From: Limonium bicolor
Taxonomy: Eukaryota; Streptophyta; Magnoliopsida; Caryophyllales; Plumbaginaceae
DNA: 64,000 bases
Reading direction: 5' to 3'
Assembly (NCBI GenBank): GCA_023374045.1
Contig: CM041779.1
Location: 269,586,131-269,650,130, forward strand
A program made the translations under genes and the position numbers. This document shows, in pieces, positions 43,198 to 54,042 of the stretch (position 1 is the stretch's first letter; every line of letters starts with the position of its first letter). The notes below the pieces were generated by a model. That model was not told the origin of the DNA. It saw only the letters and a list, made by a program, of their open reading frames with translations, and searched no databases.

Positions 43198-43781
43198 TCT
43201 TAGATATGGAGGAAGACAAAGAAGTACCACTAATCCTTGGGCGCCCATTTATGCGAACAGCCAGAACCCTCATTGATGTTGAGGGTGGTAAGATAATATT
43301 GAGAATGCATGATGAACAGCTTGTTTTTGACATGTCAAAGGTTACAAAACACCCATCTGATGTACATGCTTGTTTTAGTTTGGAATCTATTGACTCTCTA
43401 ATGCAGGATTATATATTTAGCCCTGCTGACATTGATGAGTTAGAGAAATGCTTAGTGGAATCCATAGATGGAATTCATGATGATCCGGAGGTCTCTGTTG
43501 TGGCATTCCAATTGTCAGTAGGAGGACGATATCGAAAAGGCCCCACAATAGAACGTGAAAAGCTAGAAAGGGACCCTCAGGAGTTGATTCCCTCTATCAA
43601 AGAACCACCATCCTTGGAGCTGAAACCTCTCCCCAGCCATTTAAAATATGTTTTCTTAATTGAACCCTCTAGTTTGCCTGTCATTATCTCTGCAGAACTA
43701 ACTGATAAACAGGAGGAACAACTAGTGCAGGTGCTTAGGAAGAACAAGAAGGCGATAGGTGGGTCAATCGCTGATATCTAG
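43155..43781 (+). CDS. pol: Athila protease end and link to RT
   Basis: Continues protease (VGTFVFPADFVILDMEED, LGRPFMRTARTLID) and the variable link before RT. It ends at TAG 43779-43781, which interrupts the conserved stretch before RT (SIADI-stop-GIAPHFCTHRI); the same frame continues without a shift to 45011, so this is a nonsense mutation. Confidence 0.9.
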   Translation: MVSVGTFVFPADFVILDMEEDKEVPLILGRPFMRTARTLIDVEGGKIILRMHDEQLVFDMSKVTKHPSDVHACFSLESIDSLMQDYIFSPADIDELEKCLVESIDGIHDDPEVSVVAFQLSVGGRYRKGPTIEREKLERDPQELIPSIKEPPSLELKPLPSHLKYVFLIEPSSLPVIISAELTDKQEEQLVQVLRKNKKAIGGSIADI

Positions 43782-43859
43782 GGGATAGCTCCTCACTTTT
43801 GTACACACCGCATCTTTCTTGAAGAAAACTATAAACCACTAGTTCAACCCCAGAGAAGA

Positions 43860-45011
43860 TTGAACCCAAACATGAAGGAGGTGGTAAAGAAGGAAGTTAT
43901 TAAGCTTCTCGATGCAGGTATTATTTATGCAATTTCTGATAGTGAATGGGTGAGCCCTACACAATTAGTGCCCAAGAAAGGGGGATTTACTGTAATTCCC
44001 AATGATAAAGGTGAGTTAGTTCCTCAGAGAACTATTACAGGGCATAGAGTGTGCATTGACTATCAAAAGTTGAATGCTGCAACCAGAAAAGATCATTTCC
44101 CTCTTCCTTTCATTGACCAAATGTTGGAGAGACTTGTAGGGCATAAATATTACTGTTTCTTGGATGGTTACTCTGGGTATTTTCAGATACCTATTGCTGA
44201 AGAGGACCAAGAGAAAACAACTTTCACATGTCCAGATGGCACATATGCCTACCGACGCATCCCCTTCGGTTTATGTAACGCTCCAGCTACCTTCCAGCGT
44301 TGCATGACAGCCATATTTTCCGACTACATTGAAAAATGCATCGAGGTATTCATGGATGATTTTTCAGTTTTTGGACTAACTTTTGACTCTTGTTTAGAAA
44401 ATTTGGATCATATCTTAACCAGGTGCAGAGAAACCAATTTAGTCCTAAACTGGGAAAAATGCCACTTCATGGTGCAAGAGGGCATTGTACTGGGACACAA
44501 GATCTCTTGCAGAGGTATTGAGGTGGACAAGGCTAAGGTTGAAGTGATCGATAAGTTACCACCACCAGCAACAGTAAAAGATATGAGGAGTTTCCTAGGT
44601 CATGCGGGCTTCTACAGACGGTTCATTAAAGATTTTTCGAAGATATCTAAGCCGTTGTGTGACTTGCTGGCCAAGGATGTGAAATTCGACTTCACTAAAG
44701 AATGTCTTGAGGCATTTACCATCATCAAGGAAAAGCTAATATCTGCACCGGTTGTTGTTGCGCCTGATTGGTCTCTACCATTCGAGATCATGTGTGACGC
44801 TAGCGATTTTGCTATGGGAGCAGTTCTGGGGCAAAGACATGACAAAATGCTGAAGGTAGTCTACTATGCAAGCAAGACACTTAATGATGCACAAAAAAAT
44901 TATGCAACAATGGAAAAGGAGCTGTTAGCCATCGTCTTTGCATGCGATAAATTCAGATCATACATCATTGGGAGTAAAGTCATAGTCCATACAGATCATT
45001 CCGCCCTATGA
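43860..45011 (+). CDS. pol: Athila reverse transcriptase and RNase H (N-terminal part)
   Basis: 383 codons in the same frame as 43155-43781. RT blocks: WVSPTQLVPKKGG, CIDYQKLNAATRKDHFPLPF, FLDGYSGYFQI (first Asp), FGLCNAPATFQRCM, and the active-site VFMDDFSVFG. RT thumb VLGHKIS...GRRF-type FYRRFIKDFSKI. RNase H starts with D in MCDASDFAMGAVLGQ, E in MEKELLAIVFA and D in HTDHSAL. TGA 45009-45011 stops the frame where Arg is expected. Confidence 0.94.
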   Translation: MNPNMKEVVKKEVIKLLDAGIIYAISDSEWVSPTQLVPKKGGFTVIPNDKGELVPQRTITGHRVCIDYQKLNAATRKDHFPLPFIDQMLERLVGHKYYCFLDGYSGYFQIPIAEEDQEKTTFTCPDGTYAYRRIPFGLCNAPATFQRCMTAIFSDYIEKCIEVFMDDFSVFGLTFDSCLENLDHILTRCRETNLVLNWEKCHFMVQEGIVLGHKISCRGIEVDKAKVEVIDKLPPPATVKDMRSFLGHAGFYRRFIKDFSKISKPLCDLLAKDVKFDFTKECLEAFTIIKEKLISAPVVVAPDWSLPFEIMCDASDFAMGAVLGQRHDKMLKVVYYASKTLNDAQKNYATMEKELLAIVFACDKFRSYIIGSKVIVHTDHSAL

Positions 45012-45044
45012 CATTTATTCAAGAAGGCAGAAGCAAAACCGAGG

Positions 45045-45451
45045 TTGATTCGATGGATCCTACTCCTTCAGGAGTTTGATATAGAGATAAAAGACAAGCC
45101 CGGAGTACAGAATGGAGTGGCTGATCACCTATCTCGGATTAAAAATGCTGATGACAGTATACCTATTAACGAGTTCTTCCCCGATGAGTATGTGTTCAAA
45201 GTTGGTTCCACGGGAGATCCTTGGTATGCGGATATTGCAAACTATCTTGCAAAACAGATAGTACCCCCAACATTAACATATCAGCAGAGGAAGAAGTTCT
45301 TCTCCACTGTTAAGCACTACCGTTGGGACGATCCATTTCTTTTCAAGGTTTGTGCGGATGGGATGATTCGAAGATGTGTTCCCGATACTGAAATAAGAGA
45401 TATCCTTGTTCATTGTCACTCCAGAGAAGCAGGAGGTCATTTCGGTCCTGC
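45045..45451 (+). CDS. pol: Athila RNase H end and integrase zinc-binding start
   Basis: Same frame as RT, continuing after the TGA. RNase H ends with the [10 protein letters not shown] motif (last catalytic Asp). The integrase HHCC begins with [13 protein letters not shown]. Homology stops at 45451, where the minus-strand element is inserted, and resumes at 51154. Confidence 0.92.
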
Positions 45452-47252
45452 TGCAGACTGTATATCGTGAGTGGTTAGAACTGGAGTAATTAAAATAAAA
45501 GAAAAGAAAAGAAATTAAAACTCAAAATAACAGTCGGGCTGCAAACAAATCCCGGTCGTAATAGTATAGTAAAGTGTGAGCGACCGGATATCGAACCGTG
45601 GGACTAAGGGAAATTATTAAGTACCTAAGCGTGTCACAGAAAGGGGGATTAATTGACTTGTGTTTAATAATAAAAAGGAAAGATAAAATAAACTAAGTAA
45701 ATAGGTAAATTAAATGGGACTCTGAGTCAGGTTAATATAATCTGCTCTTTCATGATATGTCTACTGGTTTAATTATAATTGTTTGGCAAAATTCCTCTTA
45801 TTATCTTAAGGTCCGATGAAAACTCATAAGAACTCGTTTACCTGAAAATGCAAGGTCCGATGAAAACTCAAGCAAAATACGTGTAAACGGACGGTTTAGA
45901 TATGAGAAATTATTTATGCATCTGAGTACTAACTTATCCGATGAAAACAAGTTTCCTCCAGATTTACGGCTTAATTAACCTATCTATTTGTCACCGATCA
46001 GATTAGAAATAGATTTAGTAAAGCAATTTAATAAACTCATGACATTTATTAAAAAGGCGAGAGATAAACTTTAATCGTAACAACTGTATTTAAATAAAAC
46101 CAGTAGAACATATTGCATAATTAATACAAACACATAATAACCATTCCCAGAGTATAAATATTCTAGCCTAACATATTAAATAGATAAACAGAAACAAGAG
46201 TAGTAGAAATCATCTGTAGTCACTCCTGCATTCATTCTGCTATTTTGTATACGTCGGACTAGAGGTGGATATGGTGGAATGAAAAGAAAATAAAATGGAG
46301 AAGACGGGAGAAGAGAAATGGGATGAACATGTGATGTGTGGTGGATTGGATCGATGATGGATTGTTTTTGGTGGAAGGGACTGATTATTGAAGGCAGAAG
46401 GAGCATGGGTTTATATAGGAGAAAGGAAGAGGAAGAAGACAGAGGGAACACCGCGTGAGGAAATTAAGGAATGGATTGGGGTGGCTCTACGCGTGAGGAT
46501 TTACTGTCGGCAGGCGCCTGATATTGTTGAAGGAGTAGACGGATAAGTTGCAGGCGCCGCGAAGAAGATAAACAGCACCAAAGTCTGTCGCGTTAATTTC
46601 TGGATCTGGATCTGGACATTTACACGCGTCCGTGTTCATGTCCGCCTTTGTTTACCCGGTTGTCTCACGGTCCTCCTCCCTGTCCGTGTAGATGTCCGCC
46701 TTCAGTTATGCGGATGTCTCACACGTTGTCTCGCGGACTCTCCATCTCTTGTCCGCCTAATATTACGCGGACGCGGGGGCGGTTGTCTCTTGTCCGCTTG
46801 TTGTCCACCTAATATTACGCGGACGTCTCATACTCTCGCCCTGTGTCTTGTCCGCCTGTTGTCCGCCTTCAGTTATGCGGACATGCCATACTCTCGCCCT
46901 GTGTCTTGTCCGCCTGTTGTCCGCCTTCAGTTATGCGGACATGCCTCTCACGTCCGCCTCATGTCCGCCTATGTTTGGGCGGACACAACATGGACGCGAG
47001 TCTTACGAACTTTGACTGGCTCTAGATTCTTCGTTTGGACTCCGTTTTTCGAGCCGTCTGCGCCTATGCGTTCGTCTCTTTGTCTACTTTGCTCCCAGCT
47101 TGGTTTTCCTCATCTTTAACCAATAAATTTGTGAGATAACCAATAAAACATAAACTAGAGGAAAACTAACCGAAGAGGAGAAATGAGCAAGAAAAGTGCT
47201 AATATTATATATGAAATACACCTATAAAACATGCTCATTTGGACACTTATCA
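45452..47252 (-). repeat. 3' LTR of the minus-strand element
   Basis: 1801 bp, paired with 49353-51153. Contains a hairpin array at 46639-46986 and a reversed TATA box (TATATAAA) at 46410-46417. Open frames here (46176-46451, 46790-47119) are LTR by-products that recur in the other copy. Confidence 0.94.
46639..46986. repeat. Inverted-repeat array, TGTCCGCC/GGCGGACA class
   Basis: Repeated TGTCCGCCTNNAGTTATGCGGACATG-like palindromes, about seven arm pairs. Duplicated at 50540-50886. Confidence 0.85.
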
Positions 47253-47268
47253 CACCCCCACACTTATC
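47253..47268 (-). other. Polypurine tract of the minus-strand element
   Basis: On the minus strand GATAAGTGTGGGGGTG directly precedes the LTR start; the Athila-type tract also occurs at 55928-55941 and 59691-59704. 47269-48394 inward of it is AT-rich and non-coding. Confidence 0.8.
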
Positions 47269-48394
47269 TTTTTGCTTGTCCTCAAGCAAAACCACGTACC
47301 CAAGTAAGTAGGGAATGCTCAATATTAACAAATATTATTATGAAGGGTAGGATAAAGAGGTGAACAGTTCATGATCTTTTTAACTTATTGAGGAGTGTGA
47401 TCCATCAACTGCTGGTGGCGTAGGTGTGCTCAAGGTAAAATAAAATTAGAGTTTCGTGGTATGATCCAAGGTACTTCAATGCTCCTTTGTTTAGGTGACT
47501 CTGAGAACTTTTACCATGGCCAACTTCTCTCAAGAATGGGCATTGAGGAGAAAACAAAAGGAAAAATAGATTCATGCTTTTGTTTCACTTTTGCATAAGG
47601 GATGAGAAAATGTAGGCATCACGCCTTTGTATTTAAGAACACTCAACTCTCTTTGTTGGTTACCAATGGTGTCTCGCAAATCCCTTATTTTTTGTATTCT
47701 TTTTTAACATAGAAGCACCCCTTAGCAATCCCTAAGAGAGAAGACAGAAAGAAACCCTGAGCAATAAAATCCAACCATTGCAGATCATTTGGTCACACCG
47801 CATATAATATGCTCCTCAAAAGTAATCAAAATTTTAAAATTTTGTACAATTTATCCCACAATTCATAACAGTATTTATTCTTAAAGAGAACAACCCACGT
47901 ATAAGGGGTCACGATATTGAATTGGACAAATGCAAGATAAGCAGAGAGATAAAGCATTTAAGCACAAAAATCCACCGAAAGGGCACACTCCCCCACACTT
48001 AATTTGAACAATGTTCTCATTGTTCACCAGAAAAACAAGGAAAGGTTTCAGAAGACCTTCTCGGTAAGTAGATAAAATAGAGAAAACACAAAGATCACAA
48101 ATAAACATTTAAGCACATAAACGCTCCTCTACAGTTTTTATTTAAATAAAAGCATAATTAAAGAAACTGGTACTCCCCTGAGATTATTTTTGCTAGTTGT
48201 TAAAGGAGTTCCCCCACACTTGAGCTTCAGCCTCAAGTAGCGTAGCTTGGTTGCAGTGTAGTCATGAAGTTGCACCTGGATAAGACACTAGAAGCAACCA
48301 TACTACAAACGGGGTTAAGAGTTTAGCAAAAACAAAATTTTAAGAGAACCTGAAAATTAAAAGAGCATAAAAGTAAAATAAAATAAAAGTTCAT

Positions 48395-48444
48395 CCGGGT
48401 TGCCTCCCGGGAAGCTGCCCTTCTTTAACGTCTTTGGCTAGACG
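48395..48444 (-). ncRNA. Twin-hairpin element (minus-strand copy)
   Basis: On the minus strand: CGTCT-AGCCAA-AGACG (48444-48429), then AGGGCAGCT, then CCGGG-AGGCAA-CCCGG (48410-48395). It starts 9 nt after the stop of the preceding ORF. The outer pair of stem 1 is C-G here and G-C in both other copies. Confidence 0.62.
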
Positions 48445-48453
48445 CCTGCTTCG

Positions 48454-49119
48454 TTATCCTGGATCAAAAATAAAAGTAGACAACAGTTCTGCCAGGAAAA
48501 CGAAGTTGGCAGTAATTAAAAGCAAACCACTTGGATCAAAACAAAACGTTACTTCGGCAAATATAATAGGAAAATGAATACTCCACAAAACCTGGTGTTT
48601 GAGGAGGTACTGCCTGTAACGTAGTTCTAACAGAAGACCCGGTGGTGATGACTTTTCTTCCTCAAATTGGAGGATGTAAACATCCTCCTCTTGTAGGTGA
48701 GGCTCATAGAAAGAATGCTGATCGATAACATCTTCAGAGAAAGTTAATTCTTCGAAGGTGATAATGGCGTTTTGTTTGGATATCTTGGCGGGAGGTGACG
48801 GCAATTCCTTCTCTTCATTTTCAAGGATGTAAGTATCCTCATCTTCTGGATAGAGCATAGAGAAGGATGGAAACTGGCGGTAGGTGACTGTAGAGGGAAG
48901 AGAGTAACTTACATCCGTAGTGGGGTGTTCTATCTCATGAACTGTTTCGCTCTTTGGTTACTGTTCCCGTTGAGCGATTCTCTCCAGGTAATCTGGTTGA
49001 TCTTCTAACCAGAGTTGTTCTTGTAATATGAGACAATCCTCATAATCATGAGCTCCCCCACATACGGAGCAGTATAAATACTGTGAATAGCAAAACTCTT
49101 GTTCGAGCTCCTCCTCCAT
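48454..49119 (-). pseudogene. ORF of the non-autonomous element with a CCHC-like motif
   Basis: On the minus strand ATG 49119-49117 opens a frame of about 221 codons with a single stop (TAA 48960-48958). The acidic start MEEELEQEFC is followed by CSVCGGAHDYEDC (CX2CX3HX4C), like the zinc knuckle of Athila Gag. The rest is acidic and includes two similar stretches (DEDTYILENEEK near the middle, EEDVYILQFEEE later), a short internal repeat. It ends at 48454, just before the twin hairpins, where pol ends in full-length relatives. Probably a shrunken Gag-derived protein. No known enzyme motif. Confidence 0.6.
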
Positions 49120-49331
49120 TTGCCGCGTACAAATTTTTTTTTTTGTGTTTTCGTATATAAAACGAAACTACTGAAACAGATTAGAAAATAAAATGATTAG
49201 AAACAAACATAATAATAATATAAACAAAATATAAAAGATCATTAATATAAACAACAAACAAAATAAAATGGACAAAATATTCTAATATAACAAGTGAATT
49301 ATCCGAGGCTTAGGGAATAGAATAAATCTAG

Positions 49332-49349
49332 TCCCCGGCAACGGCGCCA
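49332..49349 (-). other. Primer binding site of the minus-strand element
   Basis: TGGCGCCGTTGCCGGGGA on the minus strand, three bases from the LTR end; identical to the PBS of the surrounding Athila. Confidence 0.9.
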
Positions 49350-49352
49350 TTT

Positions 49353-51153
49353 TGCAGACGTGATATCGTGAGTGGATAGAACTGGAGTAATTAAAATAAA
49401 AGAAAAGAAAAGAAATTAAAACTCAAAATAACAGTCGGGCTGCAAACAAATCCCGGTCGTAATAGTATAGTAAAGTGTAAGCGACCGGATATCGAACCGT
49501 GGGACTAAGGGAAATTATTAAGTACCTAAGCGTGTCACAGAAAGGGGGATTAATTGACTTGTGTTTAATAATAAAAAGGAAAGATAAAATAAACTAAGTA
49601 AATAGGTAAATTAAATGGGACTCTGGGTCAGGTTAATATAATCTGCTCTTTCATGCTATGTCTACTGGTTTAATTATAATTGTTTGGCAAAATTCCTCTT
49701 ATTATCTTAAGGTCCGATGAAAACTCATAAGAACTCGTTTACCTGAAAATGCAAGGTCCGATGAAAACTCAAGCAAAATACGTGTAAACGGACGGTTTAG
49801 ATATGAGAAATTATTTATGCATCTGAGTACTAACTTATCCGATGAAAACAAGTTTCCTCCAGATTTACGGCTTAATTAACCTATCTATTTGTCACCGACC
49901 AGATTAGAAATAGATTTAGTAAAGCAATTTAATAAACTCATGACATTTATTAAAAAGGCGAGAGATAAACTTTAATCGTAACAACTGTATTTAAATAAAA
50001 CCAGTAGAACATATTGCATAATTAATACAAACACATAATAACCATTCCCAGAGTATAAATATTCTAGCCTAACATATTAAATAGATAAACAGAAACAAGA
50101 GTAGTAGAAATCATCTGTAGTCACTCCTGCATTCGTTCTGCTATTTTGTATATGTCGGACTAGAGGTGGATATGGTGGAATGAAAAGAAAATAAAATGGA
50201 GAAGACGGGAGAAGAGAAATGGGATGAACGTGTGATGTGTGGTGGAGTGGATCGATGATGGATTGTTTTTGGTGGAAGCGACTGATTATTGAAGGCAGAA
50301 GGAGCGTGGGTTTATATAGGAGAAAGGAAGAGGAAGAAGACAGAGGGAACACCGCGTGAGGAAATTAAGGAATGGATTGGGGTGGCTCTACGCGTGAGGA
50401 TTTACTGTCGGCAGGCGCCTGATATTGTTGAAGGAGTAGACGGATAAGTTGCAGGCGCCGCGAAGAAGATAAACAGCACCGAAGTCTGTCGCGTTAATTT
50501 CTGGATCTGGATCTGGACATTTACACGCGTCCGTGTTCATGTCCGCCTTTGTTTACCCGGTTGTCTCACGGTCCTCCTCCCTGTCCTTGTAGATGTCCGC
50601 CTTCAGTTATGCGGACGTCTCACATGTTGTCTCGCGGACTCTCCATCTCTTGTCCGCCTAATATTACGCGGACGCGGGGGCGGTTGTCTCTTGTTCGCTT
50701 GTTGTCCGCCTAATATTACGTGGACGTCTCATACTCTCGCCCTGTGTCTTGTCTGCCTGTTGTCCGCCTTCAGTTATGCGGACCTGCCATACTCTCGCCC
50801 TGTGTCTTGTCCGCCTGTTGTCCGCCTTCAGTTATGCGGACATGCCTCTCACGTCCGCCTCCTGTCCGCCTATGTTTGGGCGGACACAACATGGACGCGA
50901 GTCTTACGAACTTTGACTGGCTCTAGATTCTTCGTTTGGACTCCGTTTTTTGAGCCGTCTACGCCTATGCGTTCGTCTCTTTGTCTACTTTGCTCCCAGC
51001 TTGGTTTTCCTCATGTTTAACCAATAAATTTGTGAGATAACCAATAAAACATAAACTAGAGGAAAACTAACTGAAGAGGAGAAATGAGCAAGAAAAGTTC
51101 TAATATTATATATGAAATACACCTATAAAACATGCTCATTTGGACACTTATCA
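49353..51153 (-). repeat. 5' LTR of the minus-strand element
   Basis: 1801 bp, near-identical to 45452-47252. Minus-strand promoter candidate TATATAAA at 50311-50318. The hairpin array is at 50540-50886. Confidence 0.94.
50540..50886. repeat. Inverted-repeat array, TGTCCGCC class (second LTR)
   Basis: Copy of 46639-46986 with a handful of substitutions. Confidence 0.85.
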
Positions 51154-52215
51154 CCTGCTAGGACAGCCGCAAAAGTTTTGGAAGCAGGTTTCTTTTGGAA
51201 GACCTTGAACAAAGATTGCTATCAGTTTGTATCTACATGTGACCAATGCCAAAGGCAAGGGAACCTATCTAGACGCCATGAGATGCCCTTGAATTCTATA
51301 TTGGAAGTTGAACCATTCGACCTTTGGGGCATTGATTTCATGGGGCCGTTTCCATCATCTCAAGGTAACCTCTACATCTTGGTAGGAGTAGACTACGTTA
51401 CAAAATGGGCTGAAGCAATAGCAGCACCAACTAATGATGCAAAAGTAGTGCTGAAATTTTTGAAGCGGAATATATTCACTCGTTTTGGTGTTCCACGAGC
51501 AATCATTAGTGATGGAGGTACCCATTTCTGCAACAAACAGTTTGAAGCTCTCCTACAGAAGTATGGCGTACGGCACAAGGTTTCCCTACCATATCACCCG
51601 CAGACAAACGGGCAAGCCGAGATTACAAATAGAGAAATCAAGTGGATCCTTCAGAAATCTGTCACATCTTCTAGACGCGATTGGTCACTCAAGCTAGATG
51701 ACGCTTTGTGGGCATATCGCACTGCCTTCAAAACACCCTTAGGTATGTCTCCATACAAATTGGTATATGGCAAGGCCTGTCACTTGCCTGTAGAATTGGA
51801 GCATAAGTCTTTTTGGGCCATCAAAGCATTAAATTTTGATTTACAAAAAGCTGGTGAGAAGCGCAAGATGCAGTTGTGCAATTTGGAGGAATTTAGAGAG
51901 GAAGCCTATGAAAATGCCAAGATCTATAAGGAAAAGACAAAGAGGTGGCATGACAAGCTTTTGGTCAAGCGTGAGTTTCACGTTGGAGATAAGGTGCTTC
52001 TATTCAACTCCCGCCTGAAATTATTCCCGGGAAAGTTGAAATCTCGCTGGTCTGGACCGTTCACAGTAACGAGTGTCTCGCCCTATGGAGCCATAGGTTT
52101 AATCAATACAGAAGGGGAGACATTCAAAGTCAACGGGTCTCAGTTGAAACACTATCTAAGTGGTGACATCGCCGAAGTCCATTCGGCGATCACGGTGCAT
52201 GATCCTCCATACTGA
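51154..52215 (+). CDS. pol: Athila integrase, main part
   Basis: Continues the integrase cut at 45451. Zinc-binding cysteines are in CDQCQRQG. The catalytic core has the first Asp in WGIDFMGPF, the second in [10 protein letters not shown] and Glu in TNREIKW, preceded by [10 protein letters not shown]. The C-terminal domain ([24 protein letters not shown]) ends in [11 protein letters not shown] and TGA 52213-52215. No stop or shift in this part. Inserts the DNA copy into the genome. Confidence 0.95.
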   Translation, partial: PARTAAKVLEAGFFWKTLNKDCYQFVSTCDQCQRQGNLSRRHEMPLNSILEVEPFDLWGIDFMGPFPSSQGNLYILVGVDYVTKWAEAIAAPTNDAKVVLKFLKRNIFTRFGVPRAIISDGGTHFCNKQFEALLQKYGVRHKVSLPYHPQTNGQAEITNREIKWILQKSVTSSRRDWSLKLDDALWAYRTAFKTPLGMSPYKLVYGKACHLPVELEHKSFWAIKALNFDLQKAGEKRKMQLCNLEEFREEAYENAKIYKEKTKRWHDKLLVKREFHVGDKVLLFNSRLKLFPGKLKSRWSGPFTVTSVSPYGAIGLINTEGETFKVNGSQLKHYLSGDIAEVHSAITVHDPPY

Positions 52216-52228
52216 TCTTACAATTACA

Positions 52229-52280
52229 CGGTCTAGCCAAAGACCGAAAAGACGGGCAGCTCATTGGGAGGCAACCCAAT
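52229..52280 (+). ncRNA. Twin-hairpin element after pol (Athila)
   Basis: Hairpin 1: CGGTCT-AGCCAA-AGACCG (52229-52246). Linker AAAAGACGGGCAGCTC. Hairpin 2: ATTGGG-AGGCAA-CCCAAT (52263-52280). Starts 13 nt after the pol stop. Stem 2 has A-T/T-A pairs where the other two copies have C-G pairs, a compensatory exchange; loop sequences are invariant. Confidence 0.62.
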
Positions 52281-52442
52281 CTCCTTTCTTCTATCTTCTT
52301 ATCTTTCATTTTAATTCATGTTTTTACGTGTGCTAATTCCTTTGTTAGCTCTTTTTCTTTGGTTGTTTGTTGTCAAAGTGTAGGTTTGATGAAGAAAGAG
52401 AAACAGAGTACTAGGAGACAATCCTTCGGTGGACTAAACAGG

Positions 52443-52626
52443 GTGGTCCGGGACTTCAACCATATCTTAAGTCCCGGACCAGAGGAGAAGGCAAGTCTCG
52501 AACAGAAAACATGGGGTGGTCCGGGACTTCATACAAAACCTAAGTCCCGGACAACGAGGGGCTGCAAGTCTCGACCTGTTTTAACATAGCGGTCCAGGAC
52601 CTCTTACATATCTTAGGTCCCGGACC
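52443..52626. repeat. Inverted-repeat array, GGTCCGGGAC class (post-pol)
   Basis: Three units with the same arms as the LTRs of this Athila (39246-39575), linkers with CAAGTCTCGA. It lies about 160 bp after the twin hairpins, comparable to 37194-37432 in the outer Athila. Confidence 0.88.
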
Positions 52627-53178
52627 AACAACGGTTCAGAAAAAATAAAAAAATTGTCAGGTCGTCATCTATCTTCTATCCCCAATCCCCTTCCTGCAAT
52701 CCCTAACTCCCTCTCTCGCTCTTGAACTCGCCACTCCCGTCGCCTGCTCCAAACCACCGCACCACCACACCCTCGCGCAACCACAACACCCTCGCGCAGC
52801 CACAACCGCCCTCCTCATGTCGCCTTCCCCACCCAAATTGCACCACACTTTCCCATCCACCCACACCACCCGCTCCGCCCTACTCCTTCGCGCACCACAA
52901 CACCAACCCGACGCCAACACAACCACCACCACCCCCACCTGGCCCATCTCGCGCCTCTGTTCCCAAACCCAACGCAACCACAATATCACCGGCCCCAATT
53001 TCCTACCCTCCAGCCACAGCTCCACCGCACCCACACTTTCCTCTGTCGCCCAACTTCTCTACAATTTCCCAAACACTGCGCATCTGTTAACTATCAACCG
53101 ACCACACCAAACCGCACCCACACACACTGCCACCCACCCAAACATACCCTTACCACGTCCTTAATCCAAAAATTTAAA
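52627..53178 (+). other. Cytosine-rich leader before the post-pol ORF
   Basis: Strongly C/A-rich on the plus strand (CCACCACCACC-like); open frames on both strands are compositional. Equivalent to the C-rich leader at 37490-37760 in the outer Athila. No gene supported. Confidence 0.6.
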
Positions 53179-54042
53179 ATGGCACCCAAACGAGCTCGTC
53201 GTTCCAACACCGCAGGCGCATCTTCATCCGCCGCCGCTCCTCCATCCCCCGATGCAGCTCCAATCCGGATCCGGGAGACGGTTGATTCGGACTTCATCAA
53301 TGAAGCCGCTGCGAATTGGTACCGGGACCGCGAAAGGAAAATCATTCCCGAAAGGTCAGTCTGCCCGACTTTGATAGCCGAATTTGATCTGGAATCAATT
53401 TTTAGTGCACGCAGATGGTCATGTTTGCTGAATAGAGGTGGGAGATTCTATCCGAGATTGGTGAAGTTATTTTATGCTAATGCGACTGTGAACGAGGAGA
53501 AGGATGCTATTAATTCGGTGGTTAAAGCGGTGAATATTTCTGTGACTGCTTTGAGCATTAGGCGTTGTTTGGAATTACCCATAGCTGTTCGGGTTCCGAC
53601 TGCAGAGAATATGGTCAATATGCCATTATTGACTAGACAGGCTAAGGAATACTACATTAACTTGATTGTCAATGACCCGGACGTTCAAAACCGGCAGCGT
53701 AGGAATAACCGGGATAAGCAGGTTGTCACGGGGGATAAGCTACCGACCCCTAGAGAGCGTCTGATTTTAGGGGTGCTAATGTATAATGTTCGCCCCCGGG
53801 AGTGCGCGGATCTGAATATGAATGACTGCTGGCTTATGCGCTACATCCTGGACGATGACTATGCCGCTGCAGGGGTTCTACCTACTCTGCATCAAGTTAT
53901 CTTTAACTCCATGCTCCGGGTGGTTGAGACCGATCACTCCACTTCTCTCCCATTCCCACACCTCCTACACTCGTTACTTGCTGTAAGGGGGTGGATGTAT
54001 CTGATGAGCTGCCCCAGTATCCTCGGTCTACTCTCGATATGA
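53179..54042 (+). CDS. Post-pol ORF of Athila, N-terminal part
   Basis: ATG 53179. Basic start MAPKRARR (possible nuclear localisation signal), Ala/Pro-rich stretch, then the globular domain shared with the outer Athila: ANWYRDRERK, RWSCLLNRGGRFYPRLVK, LFYANAT, then PTPRERLILGVLMYNV and CWLMRYI. Likely the plant transposon-protein domain found downstream of pol in Athila-like elements (from memory). No signal peptide or membrane segment, which argues against an envelope role. True homology ends near residue 270; a shift in the G-run at about 53987 moves the frame to the next entry. Confidence 0.85.
   Translation: MAPKRARRSNTAGASSSAAAPPSPDAAPIRIRETVDSDFINEAAANWYRDRERKIIPERSVCPTLIAEFDLESIFSARRWSCLLNRGGRFYPRLVKLFYANATVNEEKDAINSVVKAVNISVTALSIRRCLELPIAVRVPTAENMVNMPLLTRQAKEYYINLIVNDPDVQNRQRRNNRDKQVVTGDKLPTPRERLILGVLMYNVRPRECADLNMNDCWLMRYILDDDYAAAGVLPTLHQVIFNSMLRVVETDHSTSLPFPHLLHSLLAVRGWMYLMSCPSILGLLSI

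Larger units (their letters stand above)
45452..51153 (-). mobile_element. Non-autonomous Athila-like element (minus strand) in integrase
   Basis: 5702 bp; direct duplication CCTGC at 45447-45451 and 51154-51158. Reversed, it starts TGATAAGTGTCC and ends TCTGCA, with Athila-type PBS (49332-49349) and PPT (47253-47268). The two LTRs are 1801 bp each. The 2.1-kb interior has no protease, RT or integrase, only one ORF with a CCHC-like motif and the twin hairpins. Being flanked by identical duplications in the younger Athila makes it one of the latest insertions here. LTRs differ at few positions. Confidence 0.94.

Noticed and set aside
46176..47119. ORFs in the LTRs of the minus-strand element (also 50077-51020)
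   Set aside because: They lie over low-complexity sequence and the hairpin array, and recur only through LTR duplication.
52213..52280. Twin hairpins as a stop-codon readthrough signal for pol
   Set aside because: In the younger Athila the extended frame meets TAG within hairpin 1, while in the outer Athila it stays open for about 30 codons; the frame is not conserved.
52669..53164. Pro- and Gly-rich open frames of 115-122 codons on both strands
   Set aside because: Same C-rich leader effect directly in front of the supported ORF at 53179.
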